A DNA stretch of 8,304 nt from Actinomycetota bacterium (GCA_003161205.1 PMOU01000659.1:4985-13288), one strand, 5' to 3'; shown: positions 1 through 5,662, counted from the stretch's first letter. Numbers and translations: made by a program. Notes: generated by a model from the sequence alone, not told the origin.

Positions 1-224
1 CCGACGAACTGCGGCATCACGCCCAACCCGCCGCTCGTCGTGACCGCCCCCGCATCCGGCTTCAACTCTCCCGAGGCGAGCCTCAGGAGCGTGGTCTTGC
101 CTGCTCCATTCGGCCCGACCAGTGCCGCCAGGTCATCTTGTCCGACTCGGAAGCTCACGTCGTTGAGCAGCAGCCGCCCATCAGGCAGGTAATAATCGAC
201 ATGTGAGACTTGCAGATGGCCCAT
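1..224 (-). CDS. ABC-F type ATP-binding protein, N-terminal part (runs off the left edge)
   Basis: The minus strand encodes the first 74 residues of an ABC ATPase; the rest lies outside the window. Residues 1-30 read [20 protein letters not shown] followed by a DVSFRVG strand, the usual opening of an ABC nucleotide-binding domain. The Walker A motif GPNGAGKTT is at residues 37-45, and a Q-loop-like VMPQF is at 69-73. No membrane segment is seen. The wording resembles soluble ABC-F ATPases (translation or antibiotic-resistance factors) more than exporter ATPases, but without the second domain this is inference. I chose the ATG at 224 because MGHL is where homologues usually begin as I recall them; an in-frame ATG pair at 231-236 would add MMAD. 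Neither start has a clear Shine-Dalgarno; GGCGG lies just before 224. The bases upstream (229-238) resemble the interspersed repeat core. Confidence 0.85.
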   Translation of the reverse strand, partial: MGHLQVSHVDYYLPDGRLLLNDVSFRVGQDDLAALVGPNGAGKTTLLRLASGELKPDAGAVTTSGGLGVMPQFV

Positions 225-635
225 GTCCGCCATCATGGCCGACTGGTCATTGCTCAAGCAAATGAGATCTAGCTTTGGGATGGCATCAGGAACCGCTTCG
301 CACTACTGACTGGGGGAGTGCGCGAAGTTCGAACTGGGTGGATCGAATTGGCTGTTGATTAACGGGCGAGTGTCTTCAGGCTCGCAGAAACGAATGGTGT
401 GCGCTACTCAATTTAGGTGTTGGCACGGGGAGAATCGCTGCCCCTCGGCAGCCAGCGGAATGGGTTATGTCGTAGCATTTAACTACAGTCTTGCCCGCCT
501 TCCTCGCATCGCGAGGCGACATGATGGCTGTCGCAACGACGCGTGAAACGACAAGATAGCTGTCGTCCTGAACCTGGGGAAACGACACGTCGCTGGCAGC
601 GGCCTACCGGTGTACCAAGTCTCGGACTTACTCGC
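225..635. other. Intergenic region, 411 bases, with one degraded repeat copy
   Basis: No convincing gene was found on either strand; the open frames here are short and resemble no family I recognise. The region holds the 5' flank of the ABC-F gene, a 10-bp palindrome AGTTCGAACT at 326-335, and the degraded repeat copy at 517-600, which ends 35 bases from the Kelch stop codon. A promoter for the ABC-F gene should be here, but I could not identify one with confidence. Confidence 0.6.
517..600 (+). repeat. Interspersed repeat, degraded copy
   Basis: The reverse-oriented core CGACATGATGGCTGTCG (517-533) is followed 32 bases later by a near-direct repeat, CGACAAGATAGCTGTCG (549-565, 15 of 17 identical). 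Next comes the block TCCTGAACCTGGGGAAACGA (566-585), which matches TCCGGAACCTGGGAACCGAC at 1770-1789 closely. The distal CAGCCATCATGTCG core expected about 47 bases after ACCTGGG is missing, so this copy is truncated or decayed at its right end, just before the Kelch stop codon. Confidence 0.65.
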
Positions 636-1456
636 CTATGGCGTGTACAGCTCAGCGCTTGCGAGGCGGGTAACCCGGTGATTGGCGAAGTCCTCCCCGC
701 CAAAGACCAGCACCTGCCCATCGGTGAGCAGGTTCGCCGTCTGGAGTTCGCGCGGGGTGGTCATGGAGCCGGTAGTGGTCCAGGCGTTGGTGGCCGGGTC
801 GTAGAGGATGGCCCCGGCGGTGGTGCGCGGGTTTGACGGCGAGCCGATGAGTCCGCCGGCGACCAGGACGTCACCGTCGCCAAGCAGGGTGGCGGTGCTG
901 TTCAAGCACCCGTCTCCGGAACTACAGCCCCCCGCGCCGCCCGAGGCGGACCACTGGCCGGTCGCCGGATGGTACAGCTCGCTGAACGAGGTGAGGGTGC
1001 CTGACGTGACAAGCACGTCGCCGTTGTTCAGCAGGTTGGCTGTCTGGCCTGCGCGGGCGGTGTTCATGCTGCCGGTCCGGGCCCATTTCGCCGTCGCCGG
1101 GTTGTACAGCTCGGCGCTGCTGAGCACGCCGCTGCCCGCCGAGGGCCCACCGCCGGCAGCCAGCACCTTCCCGTCCGGGAGCAGGATGAGTGTCTCGCCG
1201 ATGCGGCTGACGATCATGCTGCCGGTCACGGCCCACGTGCCGGTCGCGGGATCATAGAGCTCATTGTTGTCGGTGCCGACCACGAGCACCTCGCCATCGG
1301 GCAGGACCGTGCTTATAGCAGAGTCGCCGGCCGTGGGCATGCTGCCGGTTGCAGCCAGGTGCCGGACGTAGCCGCCGACGCCGAGGCAGCTGGCAAGACG
1401 ACGGCCACCACCAGCACAGCCAGCGGGATGAGCCGCGGCAAACGCGAGTGAGTCAT
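636..1456 (-). pseudogene. Secreted Kelch-repeat beta-propeller protein, broken by a one-base frameshift
   Basis: Two minus-strand frames together encode one protein. The first (ATG at 1454-1456) gives a Sec signal peptide: MTHSRLPRL, a hydrophobic run LIPLAVLVVAVVLPA, then an AxA site in SASAA. It reaches SGTWLQ and then leaves frame. The second, from about 1349 to the TAG at 636-638, carries five Kelch-like units of the pattern (LPDGxVLVxGG ... ELYDPATGTWxxTGSM). Around 1347-1360 the reading is TGG CTG CA- ACC GGC AGC ATG; restoring one base gives GTWLQTGSM, the exact family pattern, so a one-base deletion at 1350/1351 explains the break. The repaired protein would have 273 residues. The last unit stops at ELYTP, and the N-terminal TWxxTGSM could complete that blade, as in velcro-closed propellers (inference). 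It is probably extracellular and its function is unknown. A sequencing error would produce the same picture. Confidence 0.8.
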
Positions 1457-1473
1457 TATGCCCTCCTTCGGAG
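1457..1473 (-). promoter_or_regulatory. Strong ribosome binding site of the Kelch gene
   Basis: The minus strand reads AAGGAGGGCATA directly before the ATG at 1456, a near-perfect Shine-Dalgarno with 5 bases of spacing after AAGGAGG. It fixes this start over the upstream in-frame ATG at 1537. CTCC just before it could pair with GGAG across a GAA loop and partly hide the site; that is inference. Confidence 0.75.
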
Positions 1474-1494
1474 AGCCCGCGGGTTCGGGCTTTT
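1474..1494 (+). terminator. Possible rightward intrinsic terminator
   Basis: AGCCCG (1474-1479) pairs with CGGGCT (1486-1491) across a 6-base loop and is followed by TTT. As a terminator it would act on plus-strand transcription, yet no plus-strand gene precedes it. It would stop antisense transcription of the Kelch gene, or it may simply be a hairpin in the Kelch leader RNA. Confidence 0.3.
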
Positions 1495-1720
1495 CTGCTG
1501 GTGTCCGGGTCACGGAAGCGCCGGATTCATCCGGCATTCCGGCCGGTGTCGCGAACGCTCACCATGGACCTGGGGCGCCTGTCACTATTTACACGGACAA
1601 ACCATGGCCCGCGGTTCACCCGCCGCCCGCACCGCCAGCTCCCATTTGAAGATCACCCCGACTTGCGGCTGGCGGCAGGCTTCCTTACCCACCCAGTCAC
1701 GGACAGGCGCCGCGGTCACA

Positions 1721-1845
1721 ACGACATGTGTAACGACATGATGGCTGTCACGGGACAGCCATCATGTCGTCCGGAACCTGGGAACCGACATGTTCCTGGC
1801 AAGCTGAGACTCAGGTCTGTGCCAGCCATCATGTCGTTTCCGAAA
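1721..1845 (+). repeat. Interspersed repeat, full copy with 17-bp hairpin
   Basis: The copy begins with two direct ACGACATG elements (1721-1728 and 1733-1740). ACGACATGATGGCTGTC (1733-1749) and GACAGCCATCATGTCGT (1754-1770) form a perfect 17-bp inverted repeat with the 4-base loop ACGG. Then come the block ACCTGGGAACCGACATG (1776-1792), a variable middle, and a second forward core CAGCCATCATGTCG (1823-1836) followed by TTTCCG. The two forward cores lie 67 bases apart, exactly as in the copy at 4646-4735. The CATGTCG/CGACATG element occurs four times in alternating orientation. Confidence 0.85.
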
Positions 1846-1918
1846 CTGGCGTCCTAATGATTACCGGCAACGGCGGCGGCGTACTGCCGGATAGCTCGTC
1901 GGCTGGTGCCGGTTCGAT

Positions 1919-2206
1919 TCATCCCGCGGTGGCAGCGGCTGACGACCGTGCGTCCTGGAAGGTAACAACAAGAACAAGGTCGTCTTGCTCCTCATAGCTA
2001 TAGAGGATGAGCATCCACCGCCATGGCCCCAGGATGAGCCGCAACGGCCCCCAGCGCCCCTCAAGCTGTCGGCCGATTCTGGGAAACTGCTCCAGAACGG
2101 ACAGTGAACGCCTGACGCGATCCCTGGTGTCAGCGGGAAGGCTGTGCGTGAGAATCATGCGGTCGAGTATCTCGACCGCATCGAGGCTAAGTCTTACCTC
2201 GGCCAA
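1919..2206 (-). CDS. RelE/ParE-family toxin of a type II toxin-antitoxin pair
   Basis: This encodes a 95-residue basic-acidic small protein. The start is TTG (2204-2206), giving MAEVRLSLDAVEILDRM, which matches the ParE-type opening (xAEVRLTxxAxxDLxxL); the next ATG, at codon 17, would cut the first helix. The middle shows VRRSLSVLEQFPRIGRQLEG (residues 31-50), then RLILGPWRWMLILYSY (56-71) and LVLVVTFQDAR (77-87), the usual helix pair plus beta-sheet order of the fold. Family members act on DNA gyrase (ParE) or cleave ribosome-bound mRNA (RelE); which applies here cannot be told from sequence. The start lies 3 bases after the antitoxin stop in the same frame, so the two genes are co-transcribed and probably translationally coupled. 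The C-terminal SSAAATAG tail looks unstructured. Confidence 0.85.
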   Translation of the reverse strand: MAEVRLSLDAVEILDRMILTHSLPADTRDRVRRSLSVLEQFPRIGRQLEGRWGPLRLILGPWRWMLILYSYEEQDDLVLVVTFQDARSSAAATAG

Positions 2207-2209
2207 CGC

Positions 2210-2467
2210 CTAGAGCTCGTCAAGGGGGATCGTCTCACCCGCACGGGCGCGATCCAGGCTCTCCATGGCGTGCTCGTAGGCGCCTGGGACGCCATCAAGT
2301 ATCGCCACGATGTTGCGGGCGTCGGGATCGGCTTCCTCGAGAGCCGCAGACAGCAATGATCGTGCGAGAGTGCCTTCCTGCACGTGGGTGCGTTCAGCAA
2401 GCCGCGCCAGCCGGGCAGCGTACTCGGGATCTAGCGTGACATTCAGCCGGTGACCAGATCGCTCCAT
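2210..2467 (-). CDS. Ribbon-helix-helix antitoxin of the RelE/ParE pair
   Basis: This encodes an 85-residue protein. HRLNVTLDPEYAARLARLAE (residues 6-25) followed by TLARSLLSAAL (33-43) fits the strand-helix-helix DNA-binding fold of CopG/ParD-type antitoxins. The acidic C-terminal half (EEADPDARNIVAILDGVPGA and onward to residue 85) would be the toxin-binding part. It directly precedes the toxin gene with a 3-base gap, the normal antitoxin-first order, and such antitoxins usually repress their own operon together with the toxin. I chose ATG 2467 over the longer in-frame ATG at 2566 because MERSGHRLNV is the natural start of the fold and the extra 33 residues look non-coding. No Shine-Dalgarno is seen, and a -10-like box 7 bases upstream suggests a leaderless message. 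Confidence 0.85.
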   Translation of the reverse strand: MERSGHRLNVTLDPEYAARLARLAERTHVQEGTLARSLLSAALEEADPDARNIVAILDGVPGAYEHAMESLDRARAGETIPLDEL

Positions 2468-2474
2468 ACTTAGA

Positions 2475-2480
2475 ATGCTA
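2475..2480 (-). promoter_or_regulatory. Possible -10 box of the toxin-antitoxin operon
   Basis: The minus strand reads TAGCAT (TAnnnT type), ending 7 bases before the antitoxin ATG, so transcription would begin at or next to the start codon. No convincing -35 box was found. TACAC and GTGTA flank the upstream bases 2481-2505 as a loose inverted repeat that could be the operator. Confidence 0.35.
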
Positions 2481-2620
2481 CTACACGGAACAGCACCAAA
2501 TGTGTACCCTTTGTGTCCCGTCTCAGGCATCTTTGGGGGAGTGGGCGCCGCTGACCGCGTGGTCACGGTCTACACCGGCGGCCGCCGCGAGCGCCGCGAG
2601 GCCCGTCTGGCGTCCGGGGC

Positions 2621-2646
2621 TAACGACAAGGCAGCCGCTGTCCCGG
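2621..2646 (-). repeat. Interspersed repeat, possible very degraded copy
   Basis: TAACGACAAGGCAGCCGCTG followed by TCCCGG compares with TAACGACATGATGGCTGTC at 1731-1749. The outer parts agree (TAACGACA and GCTGTC) with a 3-base insertion between them. This could be chance in GC-rich DNA. Confidence 0.3.
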
Positions 2647-2656
2647 TACTGGCCGC

Positions 2657-2690
2657 TAGGAAGACATGGGCTGTAGGAAGACGTGGGCTG
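2657..2690 (+). repeat. Tandem duplication, 2 x 17 bp
   Basis: TAGGAAGACATGGGCTG (2657-2673) is followed without a gap by TAGGAAGACGTGGGCTG (2674-2690); only one base differs. It lies 13 bases downstream of the ArsR stop codon, in the gap before the toxin-antitoxin operon. Confidence 0.8.
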
Positions 2691-2703
2691 TTCTCGACGG
2701 TCG

Positions 2704-3054
2704 TCACGGTGCGGGTCCGTTCCCCGGCGAGCTCAGAGTCCCTGATTCGGCGAGTGCGAGTGCCAGCAGTCCGGGAAAACGCCTGTTCAGCTCGTCGGTG
2801 CGCAGGGAGTTCCGGTGCCGTGTGCCATCGGTCCACTGAAGGATTAGGCCCGACTCGCGCAATACGCGGAAGTGCCGGGTAGCCGCTGACTTGGTTACTG
2901 GGAGGTCGAAGCTGCCGCACGGCAATCCTGGCTCCGCCGCCAAGCGAAGCACTATCCCGCGCCGTACCGGGTCGGTGAGTGCTGCCATCACGGCGAACAG
3001 GTCGAGATCCTCTTCGCGGGGATGTACCAGCGCACTGGATTCTCGGCTAGCCAC
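2704..3054 (-). CDS. ArsR-family winged-helix transcriptional regulator
   Basis: This encodes a 116-residue protein. DLDLFAVMAALTDPVRRGIV (residues 16-35) is the typical ArsR opening, and VTKSAATRHFRVLRESGLIL (53-72) is the recognition helix and wing entry, followed by the wing TDGTRHRNSLRTDEL (75-89). The C-terminal RRFPGLLALALAE is the dimer helix. There is one cysteine (position 46) and no CxC metal-binding pair, so a metal sensor is unlikely; many such proteins in actinomycetes sense other signals. The start is GTG (3052-3054) with no Shine-Dalgarno, and a TAAACT box lies 6 bases upstream. It is divergent from the Gal80-like oxidoreductase with 84 bases between them, so it may well control that gene and itself (inference). 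Confidence 0.85.
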   Translation of the reverse strand: MASRESSALVHPREEDLDLFAVMAALTDPVRRGIVLRLAAEPGLPCGSFDLPVTKSAATRHFRVLRESGLILQWTDGTRHRNSLRTDELNRRFPGLLALALAESGTLSSPGNGPAP

Positions 3055-3060
3055 GATCGC

Positions 3061-3066
3061 AGTTTA
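3061..3066 (-). promoter_or_regulatory. Possible -10 box of the ArsR gene (leaderless)
   Basis: The minus strand reads TAAACT, 4 of 6 matches to TATAAT, ending 6 bases before the GTG at 3054. This places the transcription start on the start codon. No clear -35 box was seen. Confidence 0.35.
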
Positions 3067-3092
3067 AGGGGGACAGCGGCAAGGCCCGGGGC

Positions 3093-3127
3093 GCTATGTT
3101 CGCTTCTACTTGTACATGAGATAGCCT
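3093..3127 (+). promoter_or_regulatory. Possible promoter and operator of the Gal80-like gene
   Basis: TTCGCT (3099-3104) and TAGCCT (3122-3127) lie 17 bases apart, an acceptable actinobacterial -35/-10 pair. GCTAT (3093-3097) and ATAGC (3121-3125) form an inverted repeat that spans the promoter, a plausible place for the divergent ArsR protein to bind. The boxes are weak, so this is tentative. Confidence 0.35.
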
Positions 3128-3138
3128 GCCCAGCGTGA

Positions 3139-4284
3139 GTGCATCTCCCGCCTCCCGCGCGTCCCCTGCCCGTTAGCCGCTCCATCGGAGTGGGCCTTAT
3201 CGGCCTGAGCGCCACCGGAGGCTGGGCGGGCCGGGCGCACGTCCCCGCGCTGCGGGCACTCGACGGATATGAGCTGCGGGCACTGGCTGCCAGCACGCAA
3301 GAGACGGCGGCCGCGGCGGCAAGGGCACGCGATGTGCCGCTGGCATTCGGGACACCCGGCGAACTCGTCGTCTGCGACGAGGTCGACCTGGTTGTCGTGA
3401 CGGTGCGGGTGCCCAAGCACGCGGAACTGGTCCGCGCCGCGATCGACGCGGGCAAGGCGGTCCTGTGCGAATGGCCGCTCGCGCGCGATCTCGGCGAGGC
3501 CAGGGAGCTGGCGGAAGCCGCCCGGGACAGGGGAGTGCTGACCGCGGTAGGACTCCAGGCCCGCTCGGCTCCCGCGGTCCGGTATGCCGCCGACCTCGTC
3601 GCGGACGGGTACCTGGGGGAAGTACAGTCCAGCACACTGACCGGTTCCGGTGGAAACTGGGGAGCGACGGTCACCGGAGAGGCCAGTCACTACCTGCTCG
3701 ACGCAGCCAACGGAGCAACCATGCTGACAATTCCGTTCGGCCACACCATCGACGCGGTCGCCTCCGTACTCGGCGAGCCGACCGTGCTCAGCGCCACCCT
3801 CGCGACACGGCTGGCCACGGCAACGGACACCGAGAGCGGCAGCACGCTGCCGAAGACCGCCGCCGACCAGATCGCCGTGACCGGCATCCTGCCCGGCGGA
3901 GCGCTATTCTCGGCCCATTACCGTGGCGGGATCAGCAGGGGAACGAGCCTGCGCTGGGAGATAAACGGCACCGAGGGAGACCTCGTGATCGACGCCGCCG
4001 CCGGCCACCTGCAGATACGGCAGCCGACCGTGCGCGGCGCCCGCGACGCGGACAAGGAACTGACGGTCCTCGAGGTCCCGGACTCCTATGACCGGGTGCG
4101 GGAACTCGGTATCGGTCCGGAGGCACCCGCCTACAATGTCGCCCACGCCTACGCCCAGTTCCTCGACGACGTGCGGGCAGGCACGCAGACCGTCCCGGAC
4201 TTCGACCACGCCGTCCACCGCCACGAAGCCCTGCAGGCCATCCTCGATATGGCGGGGGAGCCATGGAAGACCAACGGCGCGTGA
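3139..4284 (+). CDS. Gfo/Idh/MocA-family oxidoreductase, Gal80-like
   Basis: This encodes a 381-residue protein of normal family length. The N-terminal Rossmann fold begins at GVGLIGLSATGGWAGRAHVP (residues 17-36). The signature lysine motif (EKP in sugar dehydrogenases of this family) reads CEWPLARDL here (110-118), so Trp replaces Lys. Together with LQARSAPAVRYA (139-150), GYLGEVQS, GSGGNWG (169-175), FGHTID (200-205) and WEINGTEGDL (273-282), this follows the pattern of yeast Gal80p, an NAD(P)-binding regulator, and of bacterial Gal80-like proteins. The substrate cannot be named, and catalysis without the lysine is doubtful. The start is a GTG at 3139 without a Shine-Dalgarno; a GTG at 3135 lies in another frame that stops after 13 codons, so the true N-terminus is uncertain. 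It is divergent from the ArsR gene. Confidence 0.88.
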   Translation: MHLPPPARPLPVSRSIGVGLIGLSATGGWAGRAHVPALRALDGYELRALAASTQETAAAAARARDVPLAFGTPGELVVCDEVDLVVVTVRVPKHAELVRAAIDAGKAVLCEWPLARDLGEARELAEAARDRGVLTAVGLQARSAPAVRYAADLVADGYLGEVQSSTLTGSGGNWGATVTGEASHYLLDAANGATMLTIPFGHTIDAVASVLGEPTVLSATLATRLATATDTESGSTLPKTAADQIAVTGILPGGALFSAHYRGGISRGTSLRWEINGTEGDLVIDAAAGHLQIRQPTVRGARDADKELTVLEVPDSYDRVRELGIGPEAPAYNVAHAYAQFLDDVRAGTQTVPDFDHAVHRHEALQAILDMAGEPWKTNGA

Positions 4285-4304
4285 CGCTCAGCCGCGGCTG
4301 TCAC
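4281..4304 (+). terminator. Hairpin at the end of the Gal80-like gene
   Basis: The perfect 12-bp palindrome CAGCCGCGGCTG (4289-4300) is framed by GTGA and TCAC and overlaps the TGA stop (4282-4284). There is no T-run, so termination is only possible. GGCTGTCAC followed by CGGG also resembles the repeat arm at 1744-1754. Confidence 0.35.
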
Positions 4305-4832
4305 CCGGGAACAAGCCGGCCTGGCTCAGACCTGCGCTCACCGTAGCCGTCACCCTCTTACTTAACTGGTAATGCGACATGTTGAGTTGAGACGAGTAGT
4401 GGCAGCGTTCGCCTCTGGAGTGAGGAGGAGGTGGCTCGCCGTAGGTCTAGCTCGGCGTCCCGCATCTGACCAGAATCTAGGCTCCGGAACGGCGTTTCAG
4501 GTTCGATCACAGCTTCGAACAGGCAATAATAAGCTCGTGGAGAGTACGGATTCCCGACTGCGCCTGCCGCGGCCGCTCCGCGAGACATGGCAGGCGCGCT
4601 TCCCGGAACTGACACTGGGTGGCACAAGACACAACTGTCCCGTCTTAGCCAACCCGTCGGACGAGACCTGGGAAGCGACACGTTGGTGAGACGCCAGAGT
4701 CCTAGATTGTCTCAGCCATCATGTCGATTCCGGGAAAGGGCTGTTCCCGGGTGCCCTTTCCGCCGACGCTGTCGGCAGCCACTCGCGTGCCCATCTCTGC
4801 GCTGCCGGACGTCCTGCCTGATCAGGGGAGTC
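4285..4832. other. Intergenic region, 548 bases, with the second full repeat copy
   Basis: Open frames exist on both strands (for example 4358-4681 minus), but none resembles a known family or keeps GC-rich third positions, and the longest run through the repeat. The stretch 4370-4560 is clearly less GC-rich than the neighbouring genes. The repeat copy occupies 4636-4740. I see no RNA gene. Confidence 0.6.
4636..4740 (+). repeat. Interspersed repeat, second full copy
   Basis: Aligned without gaps to 1756-1845, bases 4646-4735 match at 59 of 90 positions by hand count. Identity is concentrated in ACCTGGGAA-CGACA (4666-4680) and CAGCCATCATGTCG-TTCCG (4713-4732); the middle is not conserved but has the same length. 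The first core is worn to TAGCCAACCCGTCG. The element GTCG-N16-CGAC (4656-4679) is kept exactly as at 1766-1789 and could form a short stem. No flanking target-site duplication was recognised. Confidence 0.8.
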
Positions 4833-5501
4833 ATGTCTCAGTCGCAGCGATCCGATTCACATTCACAGTACGAAGAACCATTCCCGCACCCGTCCGCCTG
4901 CCAGCCTCGCCAGTCACCGCCGGCACCCGCCGAGATGAGGCCTGGCTCCGTCGTGGCGCGGGACCCGTGCGCCGCCACGATGCTCCTGATGGTCGGGCTC
5001 CCCGGAGCCGGGAAAACCACCCGGGCCAAAGAGCTCGCCGCGGCGAACCGGGCGTTGCGGCTGACCCCCGATCACTGGATGATTCCGCTGTTCGGCGATT
5101 CGATGGCCGACGGCAAGCGGTTCGCACTGGAAGGGCGGCTCATATCGGTCGCCCTGCAGGCGCTGCGGCTGGGAACCAGCGTCGTGCTCGACTTCGGGCT
5201 CTGGGGTCGCGATGAACGATCGGCACTGCGCTGGCTGGCGCGATCAGCCGGGGCCTCCTGCCAGGTGGTCTACCTGCCAGTGGACAAGGACGTCCAGCTC
5301 AACCGGATCGCGCACCGCCAGGCAACGGCACCGCATCAGACGTTCCCGATGAACGAGGCCGACGTAGACCAATGGCGGAAACAGTTCCAGGTAACTGACG
5401 CCGCCGAACTCGACGGCGGCGAAATCCCCGGTCCGCCAGCGGGATGGCCGGACTGGCGGGAATGGGCAGTAGACCACTGGCCCTCATGCACCGACAGCTA
5501 A
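4833..5501 (+). CDS. P-loop kinase-like protein (AAA_33 type)
   Basis: This encodes 222 residues from ATG 4833. A Walker A motif, GLPGAGKTT, is at residues 55-63. It is followed by ALRLTPDHWMIPLFGD (74-89), the substrate-side aspartate region seen in P-loop kinases and Zeta/chloramphenicol phosphotransferase relatives. Next come SVVLDFGLWGRDERSALRWL (116-135) and an arginine-rich lid, RIAHRQA (158-164). It probably phosphorylates a small molecule or nucleotide-like substrate in the cytoplasm, but the substrate is unknown. The C-terminus is Trp/Pro rich (PGPPAGWPDWREWAVDHWPS). Residues 1-49 are Ser/Gln/Pro-rich and not part of the fold, and ATG 4980 (MLLMVGLPGAG) would give the bare domain of 173 residues. 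GGGGAG precedes 4833 but only 2 bases away, so the start is uncertain. No Zeta-style antitoxin gene lies beside it. Confidence 0.82.
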   Translation: MSQSQRSDSHSQYEEPFPHPSACQPRQSPPAPAEMRPGSVVARDPCAATMLLMVGLPGAGKTTRAKELAAANRALRLTPDHWMIPLFGDSMADGKRFALEGRLISVALQALRLGTSVVLDFGLWGRDERSALRWLARSAGASCQVVYLPVDKDVQLNRIAHRQATAPHQTFPMNEADVDQWRKQFQVTDAAELDGGEIPGPPAGWPDWREWAVDHWPSCTDS

Positions 5502-5516
5502 CCTGACCGTCCCGGC

Positions 5517-5538
5517 CAGCGCCGTCCTGGCGGCGTTG
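5517..5538 (+). terminator. Hairpin after the kinase-like gene
   Basis: CAGCGCCG (5517-5524) pairs with CGGCGTTG (5531-5538), 8 base pairs with one G-T, across a 6-base loop, 15 bases after the stop codon. There is no T-run, which is common for terminators in high-GC actinomycetes. Confidence 0.45.
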
Positions 5539-5600
5539 TGCGGGCCAGGCGCCATTGAGGTCGGGGCGGCGGCTCGTCTGCCCTAGGTCTGACTGGGTCA

Positions 5601-5630
5601 CGCGACACGGGACAGCCTTCACGTTCGTGG
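5601..5630 (+). repeat. Interspersed repeat, partial copy
   Basis: CACGGGACAGCCTTCACGT (5606-5624) matches CACGGGACAGCCATCATGT (1749-1767) at 17 of 19 positions, then diverges. It lies 45 bases upstream of the first gene of the nucleotidyltransferase operon. Confidence 0.55.
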
Positions 5631-5656
5631 TTTCGCGCGGGCCTGGCTGAGTGCGC

Positions 5657-5662
5657 CATACT
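5657..5662 (+). promoter_or_regulatory. Possible -10 box of the nucleotidyltransferase operon
   Basis: CATACT matches TATAAT at 4 of 6 positions and ends 7 bases before the ATG at 5670, as for a leaderless transcript. A -35 box at the right distance is not evident; the repeat copy lies immediately upstream. Confidence 0.3.

Larger units (their letters stand above)
1457..1918. other. Intergenic region, 462 bases, with repeat cluster
   Basis: This gap lies between the Kelch start and the toxin stop. It holds the Kelch ribosome binding site, the hairpin at 1474-1494 and the best repeat cluster of the window (1721-1845). The rest shows no coding frame with family resemblance. An AT-richer stretch at 1583-1600 could include the Kelch promoter (TAAATA on the minus strand), but no matching -35 box is evident. 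Confidence 0.6.

Noticed and set aside
229..241. Repeat core GCCATCATGGCCGAC at the ABC-F start
   Set aside because: Only about ten bases agree with the core, and the adjoining bases encode conserved protein, so it is noted as a possible remnant and not listed as a copy.
808..1257. Plus-strand frame opposite the Kelch gene
   Set aside because: It is the antisense of the Kelch repeats; its periodic Pro/Ala-rich translation only mirrors the repeats on the other strand.
1721..1845. CRISPR-like repeat cluster
   Set aside because: The cores alternate in orientation, spacers are not uniform, only a few units exist and there are no cas genes.
1895..1925. GGTTCGATTC, resembling a tRNA T-loop
   Set aside because: The flanking bases do not form the T-stem (GCCGG against CATCC), and no anticodon or acceptor stem is present.
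2988..3744. Long minus-strand open frames opposite the Gal80-like gene
   Set aside because: They are antisense shadows of GC-rich coding DNA with Ser/Arg/Pro-rich translations; the plus strand has clear family motifs.
4587..4832. Longer start for the kinase-like gene at ATG 4587
   Set aside because: The extra 82 residues are translated repeat and intergenic DNA with no family resemblance.
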